The notes: generated by a model not told the origin, from the sequence alone. A stretch of DNA of 64,000 nt from an uncultured Pelagibacteraceae bacterium (GCA_902582605.1 CACHSP010000002.1:62001-126000), one strand, 5' to 3'. Shown: positions 1 through 8,477, numbered from the stretch's first letter. Numbers and translations are program-made.

Positions 1-1
1 A

Positions 2-349
2 CATTTAGAGGGTGTGCTAAAGGATAAAAATAGAAAACGTGGTTGGCATGAACCATGGATAATTACTTTTGGAAATTTAGGTGATGATATTATTGATAAA
101 GTTAACATTCAAGAATTTGAAGACATTGGCAAAATACCAAATAAAGAATTTATTGATATGTCTATTCCACAGGGTCAAATAGATAACATTAGAGATAAAT
201 TTATTAAGCTTGTTGCAAAGTATATTGCGGAGTTAAATTTATTAAATGGAATTGAAATAAGAAAATTAATAGATGATCATTTTAAATCTGATCAAAAAAA
301 TCTTCCACTTAGAACAATTATTAATTCTATAGACAATTACGTGAAATAG
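2..349 (+). CDS. Hypothetical protein, 5'-truncated by window edge
   Basis: The reading frame is open to the left edge, so this is probably the C-terminal part of a longer protein; the first possible internal start is a GTG at 14. About 116 residues are visible, mixed charged and hydrophobic, without signal peptide or membrane segment. I do not recognise the family. A GIY-YIG nuclease-like gene follows 51 bases downstream on the same strand, which would fit a restriction or mobile-element neighbourhood, but nothing in this fragment proves it. Confidence 0.5.
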   Translation, partial: HLEGVLKDKNRKRGWHEPWIITFGNLGDDIIDKVNIQEFEDIGKIPNKEFIDMSIPQGQIDNIRDKFIKLVAKYIAELNLLNGIEIRKLIDDHFKSDQKNLPLRTIINSIDNYVK

Positions 350-400
350 GAACTAAGTCATTTCACTAACAATATTTGTAATTTATATTATATTTAAGAT

Positions 401-952
401 ATGAAAACTCAATTAAATATGAAAAAAAACTTAGATAAATTTATACCCATTACTAAAGTTGTTGATTATTGCCCCCCAAAATTTGTAGATAATTGGGATG
501 GTAGTTTTAACAAAATAAAAATTGGTAAAACATATTATTTTAGACCAAATAAAGAATTTTCAAATTTTAAATTAAAGATTAATGAAAATAATCTTTTAAA
601 TTTGAAAACTAATTCAGAGGGTATTTATGTAATTGTTGATAAGTATTTAAAATATTTTTATATTGGTAAAACTTTATCAAATATTAAACAAAGACTTGGA
701 TCTCATATTCAAAAATTAACTAGCACGAATAATAACAAAAATACTACCCCCAAAAAGTGGCAGAAAATTTCTTTTGAAAGATATAAAAAATTAGGGAAAG
801 AAAGTGTTAATCTTAATGATTTATTTATCAATTTTTATCATAGAGATGGCGACTCTACGATTAGCTTGGAACAATTCGAAAATTTAATTTACAAAGAGTA
901 TAAAGAAAGTTTTTCTGACTATACTTTTTTAAATGATCCAAGGGCTCTATAA
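401..952 (+). CDS. GIY-YIG nuclease-domain protein
   Basis: The 183-residue protein has a GIY-YIG core: GIY at residues 74-76, YIG at 87-89, and a conserved arginine in the following helix at about residue 98 (IKQRLGSH). Glutamates near residues 157-168 could supply the metal-binding acid. In this superfamily the fold cleaves DNA in homing enzymes, UvrC and some type II restriction enzymes such as Eco29kI. The first 70 residues match nothing I recognise. No methyltransferase partner is visible to the right; one could lie left of the window. It is probably cytosolic. The domain call is good, the biological role unknown. An ATG at 419 is an alternative start. Confidence 0.65.
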   Translation: MKTQLNMKKNLDKFIPITKVVDYCPPKFVDNWDGSFNKIKIGKTYYFRPNKEFSNFKLKINENNLLNLKTNSEGIYVIVDKYLKYFYIGKTLSNIKQRLGSHIQKLTSTNNNKNTTPKKWQKISFERYKKLGKESVNLNDLFINFYHRDGDSTISLEQFENLIYKEYKESFSDYTFLNDPRAL

Positions 953-965
953 AAATATTGATTAA

Positions 966-1244
966 TTATTTTAACTCATCTCCAGGATAATTTTCTTTAA
1001 ACCAATTTTCCACAGAAGAATAAAATTTATCATCCTCATCATTTGAAAGATGTGCAAATATCGATCCAGGACTAGGCATTTCTTCCTCGTCACCTCCATT
1101 TTCATCCATTAGGTCTTTTTTTGCTCCATCGTATGCCTTAGGAAATTTACTTTTTAAAAACTCAATTACTTCCTCCTCAATGCCATCAGCATGCATATCG
1201 TAGTTTTCACAAAATTTATTATATCTATCATAATCTTTAGACAT
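966..1244 (-). CDS. Hypothetical small acidic protein
   Basis: A 92-residue, strongly acidic protein with Asp/Glu clusters around residues 44-56 and 68-72, no signal peptide and no membrane segment. I recognise no family. It lies on the opposite strand to its neighbours, ends just after the nuclease-like gene and starts 80 bases from a divergent, very basic small protein. The length and codon use look coding, but function cannot be stated. Confidence 0.5.
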   Translation of the reverse strand: MSKDYDRYNKFCENYDMHADGIEEEVIEFLKSKFPKAYDGAKKDLMDENGGDEEEMPSPGSIFAHLSNDEDDKFYSSVENWFKENYPGDELK

Positions 1245-1324
1245 GATTTATCTTAAAATAATTAGTGAAACAGATCAATAGTCACTTCACTAACATTATT
1301 TCATAATTAGTTTAAAGTCTAAAT

Positions 1325-1540
1325 ATGAAAACATTTAAACCTTTTAAAATAAAAAAATACAAACCTTTCAAGTTCAAGATAAAAAAGAGACCTGTCTATA
1401 AACCAATACGTGTAAAAAAGCCTAAACCTCCAAAGAGAGGTCGATGGTTAAAAAATGGAACTATTCAGCACATGAAAGTTACTGCATCAGGTAGGCGTTA
1501 TTGGACACCAAAACTAATTAAACACAACTTAACAATTTAA
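1325..1540 (+). CDS. Hypothetical highly basic Lys/Pro-rich protein
   Basis: This 71-residue protein is dominated by Lys, Arg, Pro and aromatic residues and contains no Asp or Glu at all. A short repeat, KPFKIKK / KPFKFKIKK, fills the first 22 residues, and the C-terminal part (GRRYWTPKL) is reminiscent of small nucleic-acid-binding proteins. Binding to DNA or RNA is inferred from charge alone. It is divergent from the acidic protein at 966-1244. No family recognised. Confidence 0.5.
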   Translation: MKTFKPFKIKKYKPFKFKIKKRPVYKPIRVKKPKPPKRGRWLKNGTIQHMKVTASGRRYWTPKLIKHNLTI

Positions 1541-1548
1541 TAATAAAT

Positions 1549-1929
1549 ATGATTAAAAACAAAAATACCTTAGCATTATTTCTTTTTATTCCTGCGGGAT
1601 TATTAATTATTTCTAATTTGATTGCTTTTACTGCAGGATTTGACGCATTTGTTAAAATGATAATTTGTTTTTCCTCAGGAACAATTATCTTTTATGGATT
1701 TAAATCAGCAAAAGGAATAAATGAAACAATAATAATTTTTTCCTTAATTTTAATTTTATTTAATCCAGTATTTCCAATTCATCTAGAGAAAGAACTTTGG
1801 TTACCTATTAATCTTTTAACCAGTGGTATTTATATTTATGGTTATTTTAATGTTTTAGAAAACACCAAAGTTTCATCAAGTAAAAAATTTGAGGAAGATA
1901 AAGAATTATTTGAATTAATTAATAGATAA
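1549..1929 (+). CDS. Hypothetical membrane protein
   Basis: A 126-residue protein with four predictable hydrophobic segments (about residues 8-28, 34-52, 59-75 and 84-102) and a charged C-terminal tail. It starts 8 bases after the stop of the basic small protein, so the two may be co-transcribed. Inner-membrane location is inferred from hydrophobicity. No motif or family recognised. Confidence 0.55.
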   Translation: MIKNKNTLALFLFIPAGLLIISNLIAFTAGFDAFVKMIICFSSGTIIFYGFKSAKGINETIIIFSLILILFNPVFPIHLEKELWLPINLLTSGIYIYGYFNVLENTKVSSSKKFEEDKELFELINR

Positions 1930-1970
1930 AATTAATCTTACTAATCTAAAAGAAAATGTTACAATAAAAT

Positions 1971-2123
1971 ATGAAAACGTTTAAAGTAAGAGTAAGACTT
2001 CATGGTGGCAGAATAGTAGATATAAATATTCAAGCACCCGATGTTCATGCGGCGTTAAATATGGCTAAATCACAATATGGTGAAGGTAATGTGTTAGGTG
2101 CACCAATATTAGTGAGATCTTAG
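1971..2123 (+). CDS. Hypothetical 50-residue protein
   Basis: A short open frame starting MKTFKVRVRL and ending APILVRS. It has an alternating strand pattern, then a short amphipathic helix (APDVHAALNMAKSQYG) and a last strand, which looks like a compact beta-alpha-beta protein rather than chance coding. Its stop is 7 bases before the next gene on the same strand. Proteins of this style occur in marine bacteria and phages in my recollection, but I cannot name the family. Confidence 0.5.
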   Translation: MKTFKVRVRLHGGRIVDINIQAPDVHAALNMAKSQYGEGNVLGAPILVRS

Positions 2124-2130
2124 ATTTACC

Positions 2131-2748
2131 ATGACAGATATTAATGACCTTAAGTTCACGATAGAGCCTGATGAAACCATTGAAATGGAACAATTTGTTA
2201 ATAGTGATAACAAAGAAAAAGAAAAAAAAATTTGGATACAAGTAAATTGGGGATTTTATCGAAGAAGAGAATTCACTATTCACGATTTCAATGTTTTTGA
2301 TGATTGTAAGACCTTAGAAGACATTCAAAAAAAAATGGATGAAAAAGTTAAAGAAGCAACACCTATAGTTAAAGATACAGAACACGAATTATCAAAGTTG
2401 TTTGTTCACGATGTTAACTTAAATGTTTATGAGACATCAGGATTATCTGAAATTCTTGGCGCAGAAGAAGGCGATGTATTTTTGAATGAAAGCAGTGGTG
2501 GAGGAGCTTTTTCTAATGTCTTTCATTCAGAAAATATAGATGATGCCGATTGGAATAAAACTGTAAGTGAAAGTGTTAGAGGTGAAACTGATGTATCACT
2601 TGAAGCTGCTGCAGAAGGTTGGCAAGATGATGTTTTGGTGGAAGATTTTAACTATACTAGCATGGCACATGACACTTTTTATAGAGCACCTCTTAGAGTA
2701 GTTGAGATTAAAAAAGATGATAAAAAAAATGATAGAAACCAAAAATGA
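2131..2748 (+). CDS. Hypothetical protein, first of a tandem paralogous pair
   Basis: A 205-residue cytosolic-looking acidic protein with no signal peptide. Aligned by eye to the next gene it shares a block around W-x-x-REF...VF-DDC followed by I-Q and TPI-KD, a glycine-rich segment ending in a phenylalanine-histidine (SSGGGAFSNVFH, about residues 121-132), and a C-terminal D-x-NY...APLRV-E block. The stop overlaps the next start in an ATGA arrangement (2745-2748), so translation is probably coupled. No known family or function recognised. Confidence 0.6.
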   Translation: MTDINDLKFTIEPDETIEMEQFVNSDNKEKEKKIWIQVNWGFYRRREFTIHDFNVFDDCKTLEDIQKKMDEKVKEATPIVKDTEHELSKLFVHDVNLNVYETSGLSEILGAEEGDVFLNESSGGGAFSNVFHSENIDDADWNKTVSESVRGETDVSLEAAAEGWQDDVLVEDFNYTSMAHDTFYRAPLRVVEIKKDDKKNDRNQK

Positions 2749-3287
2749 GATTTAAGATTATTCCAGCTCAACATTTAGTCATTGAAACATTAATTGATCT
2801 TCATCCTGAATATCACAAAGATGATAAATATAAAGATGCAAAGCATAATAAATGGATAAGTTTTCAAAGAGATTGGGGAAGAATAGATCGTGAATTTATA
2901 GACTCTAATGAGGTTAAAATATTTAAAGATTGCAATGACATATCGCAAATACAAAATTTGATAAACAATTCAATAAATTCCTTAACACCAATTTCCAAAG
3001 ACAAAAATGAAAAGAGTTTTTATAATAATGAAGATTATAATAATTTTTATAATATCAGAAATATTGAGAATAAATTAGATTTAGATATTGATTATTTATG
3101 GGCAGGATCAACTGGTGGCGGAAGCAGTTTAAATATGATTTTTCACAATGGAGTTGATGATAATGAAATTTCAAAAGTTGAAAATATGCTAAATGATATG
3201 GTTCCACTTGATACTGTAGCTGATGAGTTGAATTATAGTTTTGAAACAGAAGAATATCACCAAACTCCAATAAAGGTTGAGGAATAA
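2745..3287 (+). CDS. Hypothetical protein, second of a tandem paralogous pair
   Basis: A 180-residue protein diverged from the upstream gene but with the same block order: W-x-x-x-x-x-DWG...F-DC, SLTPISKD, a glycine-rich STGGGSSLNMIFH segment near residues 122-134, and a terminal DELNYSF...TPIKVEE. The upstream copy is longer at its C-terminus and more acidic. The 4-base overlap suggests the two products may work together, for example as a heteromer; this is inference. Function unknown. Confidence 0.6.
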   Translation: MRFKIIPAQHLVIETLIDLHPEYHKDDKYKDAKHNKWISFQRDWGRIDREFIDSNEVKIFKDCNDISQIQNLINNSINSLTPISKDKNEKSFYNNEDYNNFYNIRNIENKLDLDIDYLWAGSTGGGSSLNMIFHNGVDDNEISKVENMLNDMVPLDTVADELNYSFETEEYHQTPIKVEE

Positions 3288-3337
3288 ATTAATTATGGAA
3301 GATAAAAAATTGGATTAAATTAAATAATTTTTATTTT

Positions 3338-3775
3338 ATGAAAAACGTAGAAAAATATCCCCACATTCTTGAAAATTGGCTTAAACATTATATCTCGTCA
3401 ATGAATGATACCGGTAACCTAATACCTGGTGATAATACTGGTGAAGCTCCATTTGGAGTGAAAATAATTTTTGATGGATATGCTGAAAATGACAATGGAG
3501 AACCAATTAAAGAAAGGTTAAATTTTGCGATATTTATTCATAAAGACTCTTTAACTAAAGAATTTAAAGAACATGAATTTACTCCGTGGGCTTTAAAGCA
3601 CCGTCGCGAAGAAGAATGTTGTGTTAGTTACTGGTTTGATAAATCTGATAAAAGTTTTCACCCCGTTAATTATATAGAGGAAGAAAATGATGATTGTACT
3701 AAACTAGATAGGAATTTTGTTATTGATTTAATTTGCGCAATAGATGAAAGAGATAAAAAAAGTTTATTGAAATAA
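3338..3775 (+). CDS. Hypothetical protein
   Basis: A 145-residue soluble, acidic protein with a central paired-cysteine segment (EEECCVSYWFD, near residue 97) and no secretion signal. It follows the tandem paralogous pair on the same strand after a 50-base gap and precedes the HisD-fold dehydrogenase. I see no recognisable domain. It looks coding from its length, conserved-looking aromatic residues and lack of competing frames. Confidence 0.5.
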   Translation: MKNVEKYPHILENWLKHYISSMNDTGNLIPGDNTGEAPFGVKIIFDGYAENDNGEPIKERLNFAIFIHKDSLTKEFKEHEFTPWALKHRREEECCVSYWFDKSDKSFHPVNYIEEENDDCTKLDRNFVIDLICAIDERDKKSLLK

Positions 3776-3813
3776 AATTTAAATTGATTAAAAAGTTTTA
3801 ATTAAAACTATTG

Positions 3814-5100
3814 ATGACTATAACATATCTAAAAAAATCACCAAAAACATCATCAACAGATGACAATAAAACAACGGGGATTGTTCAAGATTTATTAAAA
3901 GATATTGAAAGTACAAAAGAGCAAGGATGTATTGATTTAACCAAAAAATTCGACAAATACGATGGTGAAATCATTGTTTCAAAAGAGAGAATTGAAGAAA
4001 TTAAAAAAACTTTAGATCAAAAAACTAAAGATGATATTCAGTTTTCATTTGATCGAGTAAGAAAATTTGCCGAAGCTCAACTTAAAAATTACGGACAAGA
4101 TTTTGAAGTTGAACTATCCGATGGTTTGTATGCAGGTCAAAAATTAGTTCCGGTTAATACGGCAGGTTGCTATATACCAGGAGGAAGATATGCTCATATC
4201 GCTTCTGCAGTAATGAGTGTGACGACAGCCAAAGTTGCTGGTGTTAAAAATATTATAGCGTGTAGTCCACCAAAAGAAGGTGTTGGTGCCCACCCTACTA
4301 TTGTCTATACTGCTGATCTTTGTGGGGCAGATGTAATTTTAAACCTAGGTGGTGTTCCTGCAATTGCTGCAATGACTAATGGATTATTTAAAAACCCTCC
4401 AGCAGACATAATTGTTGGTCCAGGAAACCAGTTTGTTGCTGAAGCAAAAAGAATTTTATATGGCAAGGTGGGAATTGATTTGTTTGCAGGTCCAACTGAA
4501 ATTGGAATAATTGCTGATGCAAAAGCTGATCCAGAAATAGTTGCTGTTGATTTAGTAGGCCAAGCAGAACATGGTTATAATTCTCCATGTTGGCTTTATA
4601 CAACTAGTAAAGAATTAGCTGAGAAAGTTATGAAGAGAGTTCCAGAATTAATTGCAGAGTTACCGGAGGTTCCAAGAACTAGTGCAGAAGCAGCTTGGAG
4701 AGATTATGGTGAAGTTATTCTTTGTGACACTGATGAAGAGATCTTAAAAATTAGTGATGAATACGCTCCAGAACATTTAGAAGTTCAAACAGAAAATCTA
4801 AAGTGGTTTCACGAACGATTAACTAATTATGGATCATTATTTGTCGGTGAAGAAACTACAGTTGCCTATGGAGATAAATGTTCAGGTACAAATCATATTT
4901 TACCAACTAAAGGAGCTGGTAGATATACTGGTGGTTTATTTGTTGGTAAATTTATTAAAACTTTAAGTTTTCAAAGAATGACAAAAGAATCTACTGAACT
5001 AGTTGGTGCTGCTGCCGCAAGAATATCTAGATATGAAGGAATGGAAGCTCATGCTAGAACTGGAGATGTAAGGCTCAAAAAATACGGCTATTCGAATTAA
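3814..5100 (+). CDS. HisD-family dehydrogenase, probably sulfopropanediol (DHPS) dehydrogenase-like
   Basis: A 428-residue member of the histidinol dehydrogenase fold. The catalytic and zinc residues known from E. coli HisD line up: Gln250/His253 (QAEHG), Glu320-His321 (PEHLE), Asp354 and His413. The glycine-rich segment reads CYIPGGRYAHIASAVMSVTT instead of the YVPGG...YPSSVLM pattern of biosynthetic HisD. In my recollection that variant marks the HpsN branch, which oxidises 2,3-dihydroxypropane-1-sulfonate to sulfolactate with NAD. No other his gene is adjacent. The start is placed at ATG 3814; a TTG lies one codon upstream. HisD function cannot be excluded. Confidence 0.7.
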   Translation: MTITYLKKSPKTSSTDDNKTTGIVQDLLKDIESTKEQGCIDLTKKFDKYDGEIIVSKERIEEIKKTLDQKTKDDIQFSFDRVRKFAEAQLKNYGQDFEVELSDGLYAGQKLVPVNTAGCYIPGGRYAHIASAVMSVTTAKVAGVKNIIACSPPKEGVGAHPTIVYTADLCGADVILNLGGVPAIAAMTNGLFKNPPADIIVGPGNQFVAEAKRILYGKVGIDLFAGPTEIGIIADAKADPEIVAVDLVGQAEHGYNSPCWLYTTSKELAEKVMKRVPELIAELPEVPRTSAEAAWRDYGEVILCDTDEEILKISDEYAPEHLEVQTENLKWFHERLTNYGSLFVGEETTVAYGDKCSGTNHILPTKGAGRYTGGLFVGKFIKTLSFQRMTKESTELVGAAAARISRYEGMEAHARTGDVRLKKYGYSN

Positions 5101-5106
5101 AGACAA

Positions 5107-6891
5107 CTAGAAATTCATTTTATAAAAAGCGTTACCACCTAAACTCAATGTATTTTGGCTAGAGAGTAAGCCATAATAGGAGACACCTATTTTACTATTT
5201 TCGTAAATATATTTTTCATAATTCATGCTAGCTGACAATGATATTTCTCTTTTTAAATCATTATCTGGTTTATATATTGCAGTTGTACCATTAACTGAAT
5301 ATGTCTGTTCATCATCTCCAATTGCACTTCTAAGATCTAAAGCCCAATTTAAATTTAATTTTTCCTCTTTGTCATCTCTAATTAAATAATCATCAGAAAG
5401 ATAAATTGACAAGTTTCCAACTACTCTATTTCGCCAAGAATAAAATTTACTCTCATCATATGTTGGTGTTATTGACATACTTGATGTAAATCCGATATCT
5501 GGAATGATATTTAGATTATTTTTTTTTGCTCCTAATTGGATATCATAAGTTTGAAAATTACTATCAGAGTCTACTGTTCCTGATGACACTGTGTTAGTTA
5601 AAACTTTTCTTTTTCCGTCTTTTAAAGTAACTCCACTAGTAATAAAAGTGTCTAAATTAAAAAATTTATCATTATCAGGAGTATGGATACCTCCAGAGAT
5701 ATTTTGATATGTAATCCTATAGTCTTTTGCAAAATCTTGTATTCCACCCTCAAACATCATAATAAAATTAGAATTTTCTAATGGATAAATTAAATTTGCT
5801 CCTAAATTGATTAAATTATATTCCATCGCTAAACTGTTAGAATCTTCACTCCTATTAAGAAGAGTTGAGTATAATTCTCCCCAACCTCCTTTATGATTAA
5901 ATAAATTTGAGTTTTCGTATCTATTAAGGAAATTTCTAAGATTAATTGATTTATAACTTAACATTTCATCAATTGTTTCACTTCCTCCTTGACCGACTGA
6001 TCCTGCAGAGCCTTTAACTACTTGGTTTCCATCTAAATCTTCAAAAGAAAAGTCTCCGTCAATGTCATAGTAATAAGCTTGACCAACACCATGTTTCATT
6101 TTTAAAGTACTTCCAGTTATGCCAGCTCCATGAGCGATTTTACCAACTACAATACCTCCATCTTTCAGGGTGATTGTTGAATTATTCCCATATAACTTTA
6201 TTGAGTCGTAGCCAACATCATTCTTTATTGATCCACTATTGGTAACATTTGAGTTAACCCCGACTCTTATAGTGGCATTATCACTATCAGAGTTAGTCAT
6301 TTCCCCTCCAGCTTTATTGGTAATTGTTGCTGTATTACCAGCAGCGGTTCCAAAAATGGCAGATCCGTTTGTGGCTGTAATTTTCCCTGAGTTAATAATT
6401 GTCATACCAGTAGTATTTGTGCCACCCGTTTTGCTTATTCTAATAGTATTTCTATTTGACGAAATTGTACCTCCAGAGTTATTTGTAATTGTTGCATCAG
6501 TTGTTGCCTTTGCATCGATCGCAGTTGTACCACTTGCTGTAATTGTTCCTGAATTAGTTACTGACAAATCAGATGTCGTATCTCCAAAAACAGTTTGAGT
6601 ATTAGCGCTGATAGTTGAACCAGACTCGACAGTTACTGAAACACTATCTCCAGTGACATTTGCCGCTGGAGTAGTTGCACCCGTAGCTAATGTTGAATTG
6701 CTTTTTACAGTTAAAATTTCTCCATTTCCATCAAGATTTTGTTGATCGGTGGTAGTACCTCCGTCTTGAATAGTATTACTATCAGCATATGCAGGATTAA
6801 ATAAAAAAATAAAAAATAATAGAATAATTAAAGATATTGAAGAAAATAATCTTAATTTTAAAAATGATTTTTTATTAAATTTAGCAAACAT
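5107..6891 (-). CDS. Autotransporter-like outer-membrane protein
   Basis: This 594-residue protein has an N-terminal signal peptide (hydrophobic about residues 14-34, AYA cleavage site near 36). Residues about 40-290 form a Ser/Thr/Gly/Asn-rich passenger with repeated strand units of the NSGTI / NSGKI type, as in autotransporter beta-helices. Residues about 310-594 look like an outer-membrane beta-barrel ending in phenylalanine (FYKMNF). No protease or lipase catalytic motif is visible in the short passenger. It follows the LysE-type gene with a 1-base overlap. Cell-surface location is well supported; ligand or role is unknown. Confidence 0.7.
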   Translation of the reverse strand: MFAKFNKKSFLKLRLFSSISLIILLFFIFLFNPAYADSNTIQDGGTTTDQQNLDGNGEILTVKSNSTLATGATTPAANVTGDSVSVTVESGSTISANTQTVFGDTTSDLSVTNSGTITASGTTAIDAKATTDATITNNSGGTISSNRNTIRISKTGGTNTTGMTIINSGKITATNGSAIFGTAAGNTATITNKAGGEMTNSDSDNATIRVGVNSNVTNSGSIKNDVGYDSIKLYGNNSTITLKDGGIVVGKIAHGAGITGSTLKMKHGVGQAYYYDIDGDFSFEDLDGNQVVKGSAGSVGQGGSETIDEMLSYKSINLRNFLNRYENSNLFNHKGGWGELYSTLLNRSEDSNSLAMEYNLINLGANLIYPLENSNFIMMFEGGIQDFAKDYRITYQNISGGIHTPDNDKFFNLDTFITSGVTLKDGKRKVLTNTVSSGTVDSDSNFQTYDIQLGAKKNNLNIIPDIGFTSSMSITPTYDESKFYSWRNRVVGNLSIYLSDDYLIRDDKEEKLNLNWALDLRSAIGDDEQTYSVNGTTAIYKPDNDLKREISLSASMNYEKYIYENSKIGVSYYGLLSSQNTLSLGGNAFYKMNF

Positions 6892-7514
6892 TAAATATTT
6901 TTATAAAATTCTAATACATCTCTTAGAATATAAAGTGTTATTAAAAACATGAACAAAATAATGAAAATATTTATAAATTTCCATATTTTTTTATCATTTA
7001 AATATCTAGCAAAATATTGAGATAAATACCCTATTGAGAAAAAAAATAAAAAAGAAGCTATAGTCGCGCCAATACCAAAAAAATATTTCTCTACAAGTAA
7101 AAAGCTTTTAGAGAAATTGCCCAGGAAAAACACAGTATCTGAATAAACGTGTGGATTTAAAAAGGTAAAACCTAGTGTTTTTAGTACTACGTTTTTTTTT
7201 TCATTAAAATTTGAATTTTGATCAAGATATACCTGAGTGTTAAATGACTTAATTTTTGAATAAATAAAATGAACAAGAAATATTATTAATAGAATATTAA
7301 GCATCAATTCAATTACTGGGCTAAAATATTGCGTAAAATAATGAAAAAGAAAAATGCCTAAAAATATAAGAATAAAATCAGAAATAGAGCAAATTAAACA
7401 AACTAAAAAAACATGTTGTTTTCTTAAACCTTGTTCTATGACAAAAATATTTTGAGCACCAATTGCTAATATTAAGCTTAATCCTGTAAAAAAACCCAAT
7501 AAAGCAAATTCCAT
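6891..7514 (-). CDS. LysE family amino-acid exporter
   Basis: A 207-residue inner-membrane protein with about six hydrophobic segments. Its N-terminus carries the family signature: G-F-x-x-G-L-S-L-I-L-A-I-G-A-Q-N with the following VIEQGLR, as in LysE/ArgO basic amino-acid exporters. The length is usual for the family. It overlaps the autotransporter-like gene by 1 base (TAATG), so the two are probably co-transcribed, though no functional link is known. The exported substrate cannot be read from the sequence. Confidence 0.8.
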   Translation of the reverse strand: MEFALLGFFTGLSLILAIGAQNIFVIEQGLRKQHVFLVCLICSISDFILIFLGIFLFHYFTQYFSPVIELMLNILLIIFLVHFIYSKIKSFNTQVYLDQNSNFNEKKNVVLKTLGFTFLNPHVYSDTVFFLGNFSKSFLLVEKYFFGIGATIASFLFFFSIGYLSQYFARYLNDKKIWKFINIFIILFMFLITLYILRDVLEFYKNI

Positions 7515-7573
7515 AAATTATATATTTGAATTTTTTGAACTTACTTTAAATCTTTAGAAAATAAAAATAATTA

Positions 7574-8035
7574 TCAAGTTTCAGGGATAAACAATAAACA
7601 TAGCCCATTATTACAAAATCTTTTACCAGTTGAGCTTGGCCCATCGTCAAAAACATGTCCATGATGAACACCACACTTAGCGCAATGATATTCGATCCTT
7701 TTCATGCCAAATGAATAATCTATCTTTGTTTTAAAGGCACCTGGCAAAGCTTCACTAAATGATGGCCAGCCAGTGCCACTATCAAATTTAGCCTCTGAGG
7801 AAAATAATTTGTTTCCACAATTGGCACAATGATAAAAGCCTTTTCTTTTCTCTTGCAGTAATTCACTAGTAAATGGTCTTTCAGTACCTTCATTAAACAT
7901 AATTTCTTTTTGTTTACTGGTAAGGTTCTGATTGATTATTTTTTTGGTTTCTGAAAGTACAAATTTATATGGATACAAAATCCATGATAAACAGGATACA
8001 CCAATAATCTTTAATAGATTTCTTCTATTGCTCAT
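7574..8035 (-). CDS. msrB: Peptide-methionine (R)-S-oxide reductase, Tat-type
   Basis: MsrB reduces methionine-R-sulfoxide in oxidised proteins. The 153-residue product has the SelR core: zinc Cys pairs HCANCG and HCAKCG, the GTGWPSF motif near residue 87, HHGHVFDDGP, and the catalytic cysteine in KRFCNNG near the C-terminus. The N-terminus (SNRRNLLK followed by a hydrophobic stretch) resembles a twin-arginine export signal, which would place the enzyme in the periplasm. It lies 31 bases downstream of the VOC-family gene on the same strand. Confidence 0.88.
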   Translation of the reverse strand: MSNRRNLLKIIGVSCLSWILYPYKFVLSETKKIINQNLTSKQKEIMFNEGTERPFTSELLQEKRKGFYHCANCGNKLFSSEAKFDSGTGWPSFSEALPGAFKTKIDYSFGMKRIEYHCAKCGVHHGHVFDDGPSSTGKRFCNNGLCLLFIPET

Positions 8036-8066
8036 TAAAACACGCCTGAAAATAATTTAATAAAAA

Positions 8067-8477
8067 TTATTCAGGATTTGCCGTTAATGTTTTAATTTCT
8101 AAAATATTTTCGTTGGGGTCTTTAACAAAGAATGTTTCCTGCTCATACTTTGTGCCTTTAAATCTTAAGTAAGGCTCATCATAGTACTTTGCACCTTTAT
8201 CTTTTAATCTTTGTTTTAACGTATCGAAATCTTTTCTAGATAAATGAACACCAAAGTGAGGTACTGAAACATTACCCATATCGACATCGTGTCTTTCATT
8301 ATCTAATTTATGTTCACTTGCATGAAGTGTTAATTCATTTCCCCAAAAATCAACATCAGCCCACTCTTGAGCAGAATTATCTAATCTGCAGCCTAATGTT
8401 TCGCTGTAAAATTTTTTTGCTGTCTCTAAATCACCACATGGTATTGCTAAATGAAAGCAGTTTGTGTTTTTGTACAT
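8067..8477 (-). CDS. VOC family (glyoxalase/dioxygenase fold) protein
   Basis: A 136-residue protein with the two beta-alpha-beta-beta-beta modules of the vicinal oxygen chelate superfamily. Plausible metal ligands are His9 (FHLAIP), the histidine in PHFGVHL and the terminal glutamate in ENILEIK. The FYSETLGCRL and FFVKDPNENILE segments are typical of VOC proteins. The exact substrate (methylglyoxal, fosfomycin-like compounds, ring-cleavage substrates) cannot be assigned. It sits upstream of msrB and divergent from cysE. Confidence 0.8.
   Translation of the reverse strand: MYKNTNCFHLAIPCGDLETAKKFYSETLGCRLDNSAQEWADVDFWGNELTLHASEHKLDNERHDVDMGNVSVPHFGVHLSRKDFDTLKQRLKDKGAKYYDEPYLRFKGTKYEQETFFVKDPNENILEIKTLTANPE

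Noticed and set aside
3794-3809. Palindrome AGTTTTAATTAAAACT ahead of the HisD-fold gene
   Set aside because: A+T-only palindromes of this size are frequent by chance in this composition and no second copy is seen.
6239-6598. 119-codon open frame opposite the autotransporter-like gene
   Set aside because: It is antisense to the repetitive Ser/Thr-rich passenger, whose composition opens the opposite frame; the product is an unnatural Val/Pro/Ile string.
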